Shown one piece after another: positions 1 through 10,219 of a stretch of 64,000 nucleotides of DNA. The number at the start of each line of letters is the position of its first letter. The stretch's first letter is position 1. Below the pieces are notes generated by a model. The model saw only the letters and a list, made by a program, of their open reading frames with translations. It did not search any database and was not told the DNA's origin. The position numbers and the translations under genes were made by a program. The stretch is from Schistocerca nitens. Lineage: Eukaryota > Arthropoda > Insecta > Orthoptera > Acrididae. The stretch spans positions 67,840,501 through 67,904,500 of the forward strand of contig NC_064614.1 of assembly GCF_023898315.1 (NCBI RefSeq), written 5' to 3'.

Positions 1-330
1 CATCGTTTGTTACCACAGATGTTTCACCACTATTTCCTATTGTATGTGTTTCTGCCGTATCTTCTTCCTGTGATGCCGAATGGTCCAGTTGACGAGTTCG
101 ATCTCCACTGTCTTCTTGGATTTCTTGTATTGTTGTCTGTGATGATGTCAATGTAATATTTGTCCCTCCAGATCTGTGTTTTGCAACACTGTCAAGGAAC
201 GATAGTTGTTTGTGGCTTTTGTTTTTGAGTTTTTTGAGGCAGCAGAGGTTCCTAATTTGCTTTTCTTCTTGAACCTCTGGTAACCGTCCCTTAAAAATTT
301 CCACTTCTTCTTATAGTCATCACCAGTAAG
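1..330 (-). pseudogene. MADF-domain ORF of a PIF/Harbinger element, partial and frameshifted
   Basis: Read on the minus strand from about 325 downward, the translation starts GDDYKKKWKFLRDGYQRFKK. This is the core of a MADF (Myb/SANT-like) DNA-binding domain. The domain end LSFLDSVAKHRSGGTN lies in another minus frame, so at least one frameshift lies near 190-215. An S/T/E-rich linker continues to the window edge, so the gene is cut off at 1. PIF/Harbinger elements usually carry a MADF or Myb-like accessory ORF that helps the transposase bind DNA and enter the nucleus. The transposase fragment at 350-830 runs divergently from it, as expected. The family call is a motif reading; membership of one element with the neighbour is inferred. 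Confidence 0.6.
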
Positions 331-349
331 TGGAAATTATATTAGCTGT

Positions 350-830
350 ATGTTGTCGTTTGTTTCAGATTCTTGGCCACAGGCGGAAGTTACCGGTCTT
401 TATCATTTTTCCTATCGTATATCAACATCTTCCATATCAAGAGTTGTTAAAAATGTTTCGAAGATATTAAGAATAAGGCTGCTGCCCATGTTGATGCCAC
501 CTTCTACTGAAGCAGATTTCAGACGTATTAAAGAAGAATTTTGGCTTAAATGCAATATACCTAATTGTGTAGGCGCTATAGATGGAAAACATGTTCGCAT
601 AAGGGCACCAGAGAAAAGTGGATCTCTGTATTTTAATTGAAAAGATTTTTGTTTCAATTGTTCTGCTGGCTATTGTGGACGCAAATTGTAAATTCATTAG
701 CGTTGATGTCGGCGCTTACGGAAAAGAGTCTGATAACGGTATATTTCAGAAATCGGCTATGGGCAAGAAAATAGCCGCAAAGGAGTTTAATGTACCTCCA
801 CCAAAATGTGTGCCGGGCACAAATGTGGGT
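350..830 (+). pseudogene. PIF/Harbinger transposase (DDE_Tnp_4), frameshifted and truncated
   Basis: The first part (350-640) ends with NCVGAIDGKHVRI and SGSLYFN, the hallmark region of HARBI1-like DDE nucleases around the first catalytic Asp. A frameshift at about 640 moves the rest into another frame, which reads IVLLAIVDANCKFISVDVG and SDNGIFQKS, containing the second conserved Asp region. Homology fades after VPPPKCVPGT near 820, so the third acidic residue and the C-terminus are missing. A pyrimidine-rich stretch ending in cag just before about 368 could be a splice acceptor. The product would be a nuclear cut-and-paste transposase; this copy is dead. Confidence 0.75.
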
Positions 831-1084
831 TGTTCGGCCAGTAAAAGCAGTCTCCGGTCGCTATGCGGTTCGGCAGCAGCGGCACTACTGGTCCCTGACC
901 GGGTGGGTGCCGCCAAAGCAGGTATACGGCGGCAGACGACGCTGCCGCCGCGTTCAGCACGCCTCACATTGCAAACAATGGCAACCAGTGGCGCCGCCTG
1001 CAGCCGGTTGGTGCAGTCTGCGGTCTGCGCACTTCTACAAATCTTATCAGGATCGGACTGTTTATACAGGTTCTTTCAGACAGC
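831..1084. other. GC-rich segment of unknown origin
   Basis: The stretch is much richer in G+C than its surroundings and has GCC/GCAGC-type runs. It is open in several frames, but no domain is recognisable. It separates the Harbinger remnant from the LINE remnant and may be an inserted or truncated repeat. Confidence 0.3.
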
Positions 1085-1117
1085 ACCTCATTATGGATGA
1101 GTTTGAGGTTACTACTA
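1085..1117 (-). pseudogene. LINE reverse transcriptase fragment, piece beyond the mariner
   Basis: On the minus strand this short piece reads VTSNSSIMR. That continues the NDIADN motif found just across the mariner insertion at 2437-2460. In related LINEs the catalytic FADD box follows directly, but here the sequence is too decayed to show it. It ends at the TA (1116-1117) that the mariner duplicated. Confidence 0.45.
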
Positions 1118-1157
1118 CGAGGTGCATTCAAGTTCTAAGGCCTCCGATTTTTTTTCT
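1118..1157. repeat. Mariner left terminal inverted repeat, 40 bp
   Basis: Identical by eye to the reverse complement of 2397-2436, including a run of eight T. The TA at 1116-1117 is the target duplication. Confidence 0.92.
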
Positions 1158-1192
1158 AATTAACTACTCACCCGAAATCGATGAAACTGGCG

Positions 1193-2251
1193 TTACTTTT
1201 CGACGTAATCGCACTGCAGACGTACACATTTTTCACAATGCTGACGCCATGATTCCATGGCAGCGGCGAAGGCTTCTTTAGGAGTCTGTTTTGACCACTG
1301 GAAAATCGCTGAGGCAATAGCAGCACGGCTGGTGAATGTGCGGTCACGGAGAGTGTCATTCATTGTTGGAAAAAGCCAAAAGTCACTAGGAGCCAGGTCA
1401 GGTGAGTAGGGAGCATGAGGAATCACTTCAAAGTTGTTATCATGAAGAAAGTGTTGCGTAACGTTAGCTCGATGTGCGGGTGCGTTGTCTTGGTGAAACA
1501 GCACACGCTCAGCCCATCCCGGACGTTTTTGTTGCAGTGCAGGAAGGAATTTGTTCTTCAAAACATTTTTGTAGGATGCACCTGTTACCGTAGTGCCCTT
1601 TGGAACGCAATGGGTAAGGATTACGCCCTCGCTGTCCCAGAACATGGACACCATCATTATTTCAGCACTGGCGGTTACCCGAAATTTTTTTGGTGGTGGT
1701 GAATCTGTGTGCTTCCATTGAGCTGACTGGCGCTTTGTTTCTGGATTGAAAAATGGCATCCACGTCTCATCCATGGTCACAACCGACGAAAAGAAAGTCC
1801 CATTCATGCTGTCGTTGCGCGTCAACATTGCTCGGCAACATGCCACACGGGCAGCCGTGTGGTCGTCCGTCAGCATTCGTGGCACCCACCTGGATGACAC
1901 TTTTCGCATTTTCAGGTCGTCATGCAGGATTGTGTGCACAGAACCCACAGAAATGTCAACTCTGGAGGTGATCTGTTTAATAGTCATTCGGCGATCCCCC
2001 ATAACAATTCTCTCCACTTTCTCGATCATGTCGTCAGACCGGTTTGTGCGAGCCCGAGGTTGTTTCGATTTGTTGTCACACGATGTTCTGCCTTCATTAA
2101 ACTGCCAAACCCACGAACGCACTTTCGACACATCCATAACTCCATTACCACATGTCTCCTTCAACTGTCGATGAATTTCAATTGGTTTCACACCACGCAA
2201 ATTCAGAAAACGGATGATTGCACGCTGTTCAAGTAAGGAAAACGTCGCCAT
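1193..2251 (-). CDS. Mariner transposase, 352 aa, intact D,D34D
   Basis: A cut-and-paste transposase that would act in the nucleus on the flanking inverted repeats. The N-terminus (about residues 1-115) is the paired helix-turn-helix region, starting MATFSLLEQRAIIRFLNLRG. The catalytic part shows the first Asp in TMDETW, the second in LFHQDNAPAH and the third in YSPDLAPSDFWLF. Thirty-four residues separate the second and third Asp, which is the mariner signature. The length of 352 residues is close to the 345-350 usual for the family. No stop or frameshift is present, and the Met used is the first in frame and sits at the normal family start. The best candidate in the window for an active enzyme, although activity cannot be judged from sequence alone. 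Confidence 0.92.
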   Translation of the reverse strand: MATFSLLEQRAIIRFLNLRGVKPIEIHRQLKETCGNGVMDVSKVRSWVWQFNEGRTSCDNKSKQPRARTNRSDDMIEKVERIVMGDRRMTIKQITSRVDISVGSVHTILHDDLKMRKVSSRWVPRMLTDDHTAARVACCRAMLTRNDSMNGTFFSSVVTMDETWMPFFNPETKRQSAQWKHTDSPPPKKFRVTASAEIMMVSMFWDSEGVILTHCVPKGTTVTGASYKNVLKNKFLPALQQKRPGWAERVLFHQDNAPAHRANVTQHFLHDNNFEVIPHAPYSPDLAPSDFWLFPTMNDTLRDRTFTSRAAIASAIFQWSKQTPKEAFAAAMESWRQHCEKCVRLQCDYVEK

Positions 2252-2396
2252 TTTAAGTATTTAAAACAGTTCTTATTCTCGCCGTTAGCGGTAAAATTGC
2301 ATCTGCCGTACGGAGCTGCCATCTCTGGGACGTATTGACAATGATCGCGGCCTCATTTTAAAACAATACACATGTTTCTATCTCTTTCCAGTCCGG

Positions 2397-2436
2397 AGAA
2401 AAAAAATCGGAGGCCTTAGAACTTGAATGCACCTCG
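2397..2436. repeat. Mariner right terminal inverted repeat, 40 bp
   Basis: Mirror of 1118-1157, followed by the TA target duplication at 2437-2438. Confidence 0.92.
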
Positions 2437-2706
2437 TATTATTGTCCGCAATGTCATTTGACATGCAACATGAACAGCAGGAGTCCCAACAAAAAAATGG
2501 TTCAAATGGCTCTGAGGAGTCCCAACAAATATCCCTGGGACACACCCGAAGTTGCATCAGTCGATGACTCGATAACTTGCTGCCTCCTCCATAGACAAAA
2601 ATTCTCAATTTAATCACAGATACCTCTTAATACCCCATACGATCACACTTTTGGTAGTAAGCGTAAATGAGGTACAGAGTCAAATGCTTTTCGGAAATCG
2701 TGAAAC
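2437..2706 (-). pseudogene. LINE reverse transcriptase fragment, central piece
   Basis: Minus-strand frames show FRKAFDSVPH at the right end (RT motif A, about 2650-2700). Further left come GVSQGYLLGLL and MSNDIADNN (the motif before the catalytic YxDD-type box). Several frame changes and a stop show that it is dead. A 21 bp SINE scrap interrupts it at 2494-2514. The LTR element starting at 2707 splits it from its upstream half at 10776-11122. It is probably a CR1/Jockey-type non-LTR element, but the clade is not certain. Confidence 0.7.
2494..2514 (-). repeat. Ultra-short SINE 3' end flanked by a 15 bp target duplication
   Basis: The 21 bp reads aaaatggttcaaatggctctg. This equals the 3' end of the SINE family B described at 25308-25509, in minus orientation. 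It is bounded on both sides by the same 15 bp, aggagtcccaacaaa, at 2479-2493 and 2515-2529. Removing it rejoins the RT motif GYLLGLL to LLF. It is therefore a genuine but extremely 5'-truncated retroposition. Confidence 0.8.
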
Positions 2707-3261
2707 TGAAACATCCCCTTCGAACAAATTATGCAAGACTGTCCTTAACCTGATACACAATATTTTTTAGCGCAACGCAATCTGACTTTCAAAATTCCCT
2801 ACAAAAGAATGGCCCTGACTAACATTAAACTATACCTTTCACAAATCACTTACCTCACAAAAATCTTCGCTACACAAGCTACTGCAATACAGCGAGCGCC
2901 ACTACTGCCTGCTAAATAAAAGATTCAAACTACTGAAGGCACTAACTACTGATAGGGATAGTAAGCAAATGAAAGATATTAATAGAGAACAAACAATGTA
3001 TTTACCTTGATATCATCAAATATAAATAAAGAAGTTCATGACAAATTTCAAAACTCCGCCATCTCTCTCCCCACATCCACCACTGCTGGCGGCTCACCTC
3101 CAACTGCGCAACGCTACGCGCTGTTTGCAGCCAGCTGCCTAACACTACAATGGCGAGTATTACAACAATGCAAAGCAGCCACAGACTGCACACAGCACAG
3201 CCAGTGATTTTCATACAGAGGTGGCGTTACCAATAAAAAAAACCTAAACAGCCTACTTACA
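2707..3261 (-). repeat. 3' LTR of the gag-only element, 555 bp
   Basis: In element orientation it begins TGTAAGTAGG and ends GGGGATGTTTCA, the expected TG...CA. It matches 10220-10775 along its whole length. A 70-codon ORF with a hydrophobic stretch lies inside both LTRs. Its differences between the copies change amino acids, so it is not treated as a gene. Confidence 0.9.
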
Positions 3262-3280
3262 TAGCCCCCATGCTCCCCAC
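3262..3280 (-). other. Polypurine tract next to the 3' LTR
   Basis: On the minus strand the bases directly before the 3' LTR read GTGGGGAGCATGGGGGCTA, a purine-rich tract of the kind that primes plus-strand DNA synthesis in LTR elements. Confidence 0.6.
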
Positions 3281-6200
3281 AAAAAATTTTACAAATTGGT
3301 TTGGGCAGTGCCCAATACAGATTTGAAAAAATTTTTCATAATTACAATAACAAAGAAATCAAATGCATACACTTATTGATACAATGTTGGTCAAAAGCTA
3401 AAATTTTCTCACAGTCCATAAAGACAGTCCTGATCATTCATCACATTGCAGTGTTTTTCTCAAAGTCTGAGCAGTAAAAGAAAATGCACACAGAAGTAGT
3501 GGATTTCCATACAATCTTGAAGAAGTAGCGTTGTCCTTCCAACGGAAAGACAGTGCTGACTCTCGACATGCAGACAGGTCATGGGCCACAACAGAGCAAA
3601 CCCACAGCAGAGTCATTCGACGTTTTGAAGAATATTGGTAGGTAGGTCATCACAGAGCAGACCCACTGTAGTCCTGGTAGAGATTACGGTATTGGTGGGC
3701 CACCAGAGGTGCAGACCCACTGCAGTCCTTGTAGAAATAATGGTACTGGTGAGTCAGCAAAGACGCAGACCCACTGTAGTCCTTGTAGAGATGGCCAGCA
3801 GCCATCTGTTGCAAATGTGCAGGTGCACAATCACCATCGAAGAGTCTTGTGGACAATATAGCAAGTCCATAAACCACCACTTGTGCACTCACAAAGTTTT
3901 TGGAATTGTCCTTAGAACCAGCAATGCTGTTATCTAGTCCCTTGCTGAATTATTAACACATGTGCAAACACTAACAGTCCCTACTTCTCACATATTGTCC
4001 ATATACTATGACCAACAGAAACGTGTGCAATGAAATGTAACTTACAAGTTACTTAATTTGATGAACTGGTATCAATTACAATTTTATAGCATAAGAATAC
4101 AATAACAACGGTACAAAATACATCATTAAAGAACATAATAATACAAATAACATTTGTAGTAATAGGGGCTTTACAAAAGAATAGAAATAAACATATACAT
4201 CAGTGTTACAGGAATTATGACATAAGTAAACACATAAAGATCAGAAGAACTTTTGAAACATCACCTTCACATGTGAGCAACAAACCAGAATAAATAATGT
4301 CTAAACATCTTTACAAGGTAAATAACATAGTATTAGAAAAATTCTACAACATAGGTCTTATCAGATAAACATATAAATACAGGAAAAACATAAATACCCA
4401 AGGGTACTCAAAAACATAGTGCGATAACACAAGGAAAGGACAGGGTTTGTTTTACTGCAGTATTTTGCAAACAAAACTTTCTTTACTTTTCGGAGATCTC
4501 CCTTCGTTCCTCATTATTTCCAAATAGTCCTATCAATACCTGCTTTCTCTACTCTGTTCATATTTCTTTCAAAATAATTACGGATCATTGTACAATACTC
4601 ATTTTGGCCCAAAACGTTTTCATATACCTTCAATGCATTTCTTTCCATTCATCACAACTAGTTTCTTATATAGTCTACCCCCTCTTAAGCTAACTTAAAT
4701 CTACTGAGCTCAGATGCTAAACTAAGGGACGAGGCAATGCAGCAGCACATAAAACAATTAACGCAAACAGCAATGACAAAAAAGTTCAGATTTGCAAAGG
4801 AAGTAGCATTTTAGAAATTAGCGAAGCAATTGCAATATTACGACTAATATGAGGCAATGTGCAGCAAACAAGAAAAATAAATCTGGCTTAGCAGAGTAAC
4901 ACAAATTAAAATTCAGTAGCACTATGCCTGGCAAACAGCATAACTTATACCTAAACATGACAAAGTTCAAGCAGAAAAAATATTACGCTAAAAATGGCCA
5001 TTTCTAATACCTATGTCACATCTTAACACTAGAGTGATGCATCACAATTTATTCTACAAAAGAAATTAAAAAGTACTTGAAAAGAAAACTATGATTGCAG
5101 TTCCTGTGAAGGTAAATGTCTTTTTGTGCTCCCTCATTTTTTTTGAAAGAATTATTATTTGCTCGATCTGTAGACAGAAAATATTTATATTAGTACATCT
5201 ATAAAATTTTATTTTAACCAATGCTGCAGTGCAGCTAGAAACTACATATCAAATGAAATAAGCAATTACGCAAACCAAAGCATAAAAATATCATTCAATA
5301 GTCATGTGACATTTCATAAGTTAGTAGACATTCTCTCAACTCTTGTAGAAAGACGCTTGTCATAATCAGGTGTGCAGATGTAAAAATATTTCTCGTCATT
5401 TCATTAGGCATTTCTGTAAATATCATAAATTAAGAGCTCCACAGTGTCAACATATGTTTTCAAGTTCGACCGTGTCGTTATTGCGATGCTCTCTACAAAG
5501 GAACGTCAATAGCGAGGATAATGGCCACCCATTTTTTTTCTTTTTACCTGTGCTGCTGGAAGGCACACGCTAATGGCTTTTCTTTTCTCGGGCGGCTGTC
5601 GCCCATCTGGGTGCCCACGACGTATTACGTGCAGGTGGTCACTTAACTTTCTTACGGAAATATTTACGACAGCAGTTTCCGCTACAGTGGCAGTCTTATA
5701 TAAAAATATTTCACAGGTCAAGAATTAGCATTGCAAATCTGTAGAAACAAAATCCTATAAATATAAGTGTCAAAAAAAAATATTCGTCAGCATTGTGATA
5801 CAGTCACACATTTACACACATTTCATAACCTTGAAGTACGATTCTTGGTTTCCAACAACCTTTTCCACAAGTCAGTGTCCCTAATCACTTTGCATTACTC
5901 CTTACCTTATTACACATATACATATTCGTCGACACTTCTTTAATATTTCATTATATGAAATATGTAGCATAATCAAATTCCTCATATAGCATCAGCTTCT
6001 TGACCATAAACATACCTCAGCAGCATAATACACATCGTCGTCGTAAAAATAACATCATAACACCTCAGTCAACTCTCAAAATCGTCGTAGCTTCCTCCAA
6101 TAATTTCAAAACCTAAAAAGATTCTCTGCTCATGTCAAAAGTGTCATCTACCTCAAATGTACTTTAAAATCATGCTCCCTTACCAAATACATCATTCAAA

Positions 6201-7564
6201 GCTCTCATAGTATCACAATGGTTCCGAAAAAATATGAACAGTTCACAAAGTACAGACAAAATGCAATTTCATAAGTGTGAAGTTATTCAACTGTGTAATT
6301 ACGTAAACATCTGTCACTAATGCAGTAAAAAAAAATCTTTATCTCTCAGTTAAATGATCAGATAGCTGAGTAATTTGTGTGTTAGAGAAATATGGTACCG
6401 ATGTGTAATGTTGTATAAGCAAATACCATATTAGCTAGGGCTCCTTGTGCGTGCCAAACACATGGTACACAAAGTAAGCGTGTACCCCCCTGAGGATTAA
6501 TGTAATTATACCCTCAGGTGTTACAGATTACAGCAATGGAATGAAATGTATCACCGAAAACCCTTGTATCATTGCACTTCAAATATCTTAAAAAATATGT
6601 TTTATGTGCGAAATTAATCACTCAAATACGTGTACTGTAGCGCTAAATGTGCGTCTTGCTGTAAGATAATTCTGTGGAAGTGCCGTAGTTATCGTCCTCC
6701 GAAAGCTAAGTTCTGCAGAAGTCAATGTACTTACCTCATGATAAACAAAAGTTAAATGCTTTGTGTATTGATATCGTAGTTATTACGCTTATTGGTGTGA
6801 TGAAGAAAGTACTGTACAGTAACGTATTGTTGTGCTACAGAAAAGGCAGTCTCATTGTAGCTATACCACAAAAGTTACTACTAAACATGTTTTTCTTTCC
6901 AAAAGAATTCAGAAAACTGTGCAGATATAAAACAGATACAGCGCAAAAGCAACATTGTAAATTGTGTCACACATTAGTAGCGTCGTGATAAAATCGTGTA
7001 TCTTTCACAGAAACCAAATACTAAGTCATCTTTAATCTCACACAGACTACTTCAAATAAGGAATGTCTTGTCAAGTAAACCAAAATTTTGCATTAAAATC
7101 TCATTAGCAGTATATGTTCTAAGTATGTAAGCCTTATAGTTGTTACGTAATCGTGCAACTAACAAGCAAGAATGTACACACACAATAACACTGTGACGTC
7201 TGTTCACTATAACAATGCATTCGTAGTTTCTGTTTAAAAATGTTCCCTAGGTTCTTGATTGGATATTTAACTTCAAAACATTGTTGCATGTTAACAGTTT
7301 CTCAGTGTGACAAAGCGTACTAGTAGCGTCAATTGAAAAGTTTTATGGCAAAGACAAAGTTAAAAAGCAGATTATCTTTCAATAAACGGTTTTACATTTG
7401 AAATGTGGTACAATATTTTACTCTTCAAAGTACTCAGAGTTTCAGCTTGAACGCAATTATCATGCAGTATACGTCGGTAAAGAATACTGGAATTTTTCTC
7501 AACGTTAGCTTCTATGTTATTTTTCTCTGAGCCAGCCGGTGCACGTGGGTGCCTGCGGCGCGAG
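3281..7564 (-). other. AT-rich interior without recognisable pol
   Basis: In an autonomous relative this 4.3 kb would hold protease, RT, RNase H and integrase. Here all six frames are closed by frequent stops, and no DSG/DTG, YxDD or integrase signature was found. Three imperfect copies of a roughly 54 bp motif (gcagacccactgtagtcctkgtagag-like) lie between about 3653 and 3795. Short reading stretches after the gag stop (about 7380-7560) might be decayed gag-pol linker. Either pol decayed beyond recognition or it was never present. Confidence 0.55.
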
Positions 7565-9931
7565 TCATTGTCTGTCTCTTTGTCGGCGCGCGTCGTTATT
7601 GGGATTAGGAGACGTAGCTTCTACAAATTCGCCTTGCCGAGAGGGCCCAGCTCTGTTAGAATCCCGCCAGTTCTGATGCAATTCAGGTCTGTCGTTACGA
7701 ATATATCGTCTGTCGTCATGTCGGTAGATTCCGTAGTTTCTTCCTTGTCCGTCACGTGGTGGAGAATTTCTCCCTGAATCGTAACTGTGCGCCGAACTGT
7801 TGCGTCTGAAGTTATTCTGCCTCCCTTGATAATAATTGTTTTGGTTTCCATATCGTCTGTGTCTCAGGCTGTCTCTGTGATAGTCATTACTATGGAAATG
7901 CAATCTTTCTCTGTAATTATTTTTACTCTGCCAATGGTTGTCATACGGGTGGTGTCTGTTTTGGTCACGATTTGTGTTGTGAGAATAGCCTTGTCGTGTC
8001 CAGTTATTGTTTCTGTCGTCACGGAATAGTGACGGATGTGACCTGCAGTGATTGTTTTCCTGTTTTCGCATTCTGCGATTGTCAGTGTCAATTTCTAATT
8101 CTTGTAAGAGTCCCTGAAAAGCTTCAATGTCGTCTTTGCAACGTCCTGCCAAAATAATATGTCGTAAATGTTCAGGCAGTTTGATTAAGCAAATTCGGAT
8201 GAGTTCTGAGGGGCTGTATGGGTTTGAAAGATACTAATTCTTATGCAACATGTCTTCAAAATATTTCATAATACTGGAAAATTCAGATTGTTCGAAATGT
8301 TTCATCATTATGATGCTATGTTTTACTCGGTCTTGTGTGGCTTGAGACCAATATGCTGAGAGGAAGGCATGGTAAAATTCTCCTTCACTGTGGGAATCGT
8401 GAATGACCGATCGCATTCTTACAGCTGGTTCATTCTCTAAGTAGCCACACATAAATTCTAATCTGTGTTCTAATGACCAGTTGGGAGGAAAACAATGAGA
8501 GAATTGATCGAGCCACGCTTGTGGATGAATGTCGTTGGCAGAATTCTTAAACGTTTTGAATTTACGTGTAGTAATGAACAGCTTATAGTCAAAATCATCA
8601 TGTCGGCGAGTCGCATATCGTTCATTGTTAGGTTGTGTCGGCCGTTCCATCTCAAAATTCGGTGCACATTGCCTATTTCTTTCATAGCTTCCGAAATGCC
8701 CTGTGTTATTATTTTGCGGCTTATCCGTATTTCTAAGTCCCTCATCCCGTGTTGGAGCGCGAGTGTCCTCTGAAATACGTAATTCTTGTATTATCTGTGT
8801 CAGCTGATCTTGTACTTCCCGGATTTCTACTTGGTGTTGCGTATTAATTAGATTCAGATTTTGTTTCAGTTTCCTAATTTGATCGCTCTCTTCTGTGTCA
8901 TTAAGGGCTACCGGTTTTGTGTCATTCAGATTATCATCTACCTTCGTAGATAAATTATTTAGCTGATCCGAAAGTTCAACTACTTTCTCTGATAATATAC
9001 TAATTTCCTCCATGTGTCTTTCTACTGTGTCCCTTAAGTTTTCCTGGGTTTTTGCAAGTTGCGTAACCGAATCGGTAGATGCAACTGAGTCAATTTTAGC
9101 TTGCAAGGTGTCATGATTTTCATGAACAATAATTTGCAGTTCTTTTATGGCTGCTTCGTGATTCTGTAATGCATTTTCATGACGCGAAAAAATAGGTTGA
9201 AAATGCTCACAAATTTGTGTTTTTACATCATTACAGACTTTTTGACATTTCGATTCAATGTTATGTAACTCGGTAGTTAAATCTTCACGTGTTTGTTCAA
9301 GCTTATTTTCCACTGAGTCTAACTTTTGAAGCTTTTGTTCCAATGTGTCTAATTTTTGAAGCTTTTGCTGTGTTTGTCTCTGATTTTGTTGCATTGTGTC
9401 TAATTTTTCAAGCTTTTGCTGTGTTTGTCTCTGATTTTGTTCCATTGTGTCTAATTTTTCAAGCTTTTGCTGTGTTTGTCTCTGATTTTGTTCCATTTGT
9501 TGCATTAATTGCAATAATAATGTATTAGTGTCCGGAATCTGTTTCTCTATGCTTTTTGGCAGTGCATTTTCACCGGCAACATTCACATTTTGACAAGCAG
9601 AAAATGTGTCTTGACTCATTTGAGAAAACGGTGAGGACCCAAAACCTAAGTCTAGAGTATTTGCAATATTGTGTTCTGTCATTCCCGATTCCTGAGGCGA
9701 GCTGTTGCCGACCGATCGATCGATAATGCTTCCCTCTTCACTAATTGTTTCCCTGTCCACGCCATTGTTTGCCGCACGCTCCATTTCCCTATGCACAGTT
9801 ACCAAATTACTAATTTGAACATCAGTTAATTCATTACTCGGTGGCGCTAACACACTGCTTTCATTTTCACTGTCATTTCTCAGTTTACTTTGGAGCCTAG
9901 TATTACGTTTTTCACACGCCATTGTTGTCAC
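7565..9931 (-). pseudogene. gag: Gag polyprotein with one in-frame amber codon
   Basis: One minus-strand frame runs 9931 to 7565 with a single TAG at about 8234-8236, giving 565 codons, the stop, then a further stretch ending in a 195-residue ORF. The N-terminal half is acidic and coiled-coil-like, with a 17-residue unit (MEQNQRQTQQKLEKLDT) about three times in tandem. The capsid-like part follows, with DYKLFITTRKFKTF, WLDQF and MKHFEQSEFSSIMKYFEDM. After the stop the chain is rich in N, R, H and D, suggesting RNA binding without CCHC fingers. Gag would assemble particles that package the element RNA. The stop may be a simple mutation or a readthrough site; the sequence alone does not decide. 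A similar capsid motif occurs in the element at 58.6 kb. Confidence 0.82.
9340..9500 (-). repeat. 51 bp tandem units in the gag coiled coil
   Basis: Three adjacent copies of a 51 bp unit, the third diverged, each code for 17 residues of the pattern xEQNQRQTQQKLEKLDT. The unit length keeps the frame and roughly continues a heptad pattern, so repeat gain lengthens the coiled coil without breaking gag. Confidence 0.75.
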
Positions 9932-10200
9932 AGTATTTCACACGACAACACAGAAAAACACAATTTGAAGAGCAAAAATAGGGGAACACAATAACATAGC
10001 ACTGAAAATAATATCTAGTTAATTGCAGCTGCGAAATACTTGGTGCAAATCTACATGCATACCACAACCGTTTTACTGTACAACAATGAAAGACTGCAAC
10101 TACAAAGGAGATTTTCTCTACAATTACGCGCTAGCAATAAACAAAAGCTACACTAATTACACAAACTACAAGAAAAAAATCAGAAGATTCCAGTGAGGTA

Positions 10201-10217
10201 TCCTGGCAGGGTCGCCA
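10201..10217 (-). other. Primer-binding site of the gag-only element
   Basis: Two bases inside the 5' LTR the minus strand reads TGGCGACCCTGCCAGGA. The TGG start fits a tRNA 3' CCA end, and the rest resembles tRNA-Arg-type primers of some Gypsy elements. The tRNA identity is from memory and unverified. Confidence 0.6.
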
Positions 10218-10219
10218 TA

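Larger units (their letters stand above)
1118..2436 (-). mobile_element. Full-length mariner element, 1319 bp
   Basis: The element has 40 bp terminal inverted repeats (1118-1157 and 2397-2436) that are identical by eye and begin CGAGGTGCATTCAAG. It is flanked by the TA duplication typical of Tc1/mariner (1116-1117 and 2437-2438). The interior holds one uninterrupted transposase ORF on the minus strand. The target was an older LINE reverse transcriptase sequence. Perfect ends together with an open ORF suggest a recent insertion. Confidence 0.92.

Noticed and set aside
1119-1359. Plus-strand ORFs across the mariner (for example 790-1281, 1415-1702, 1746-2174)
   Set aside because: They are antisense to the intact transposase.
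3002-3214. 70-codon ORF with a hydrophobic stretch in the LTR, also at 10515-10727
   Set aside because: It is present twice only because the LTRs are copies. The differences between copies change amino acids and there is no other sign of coding.
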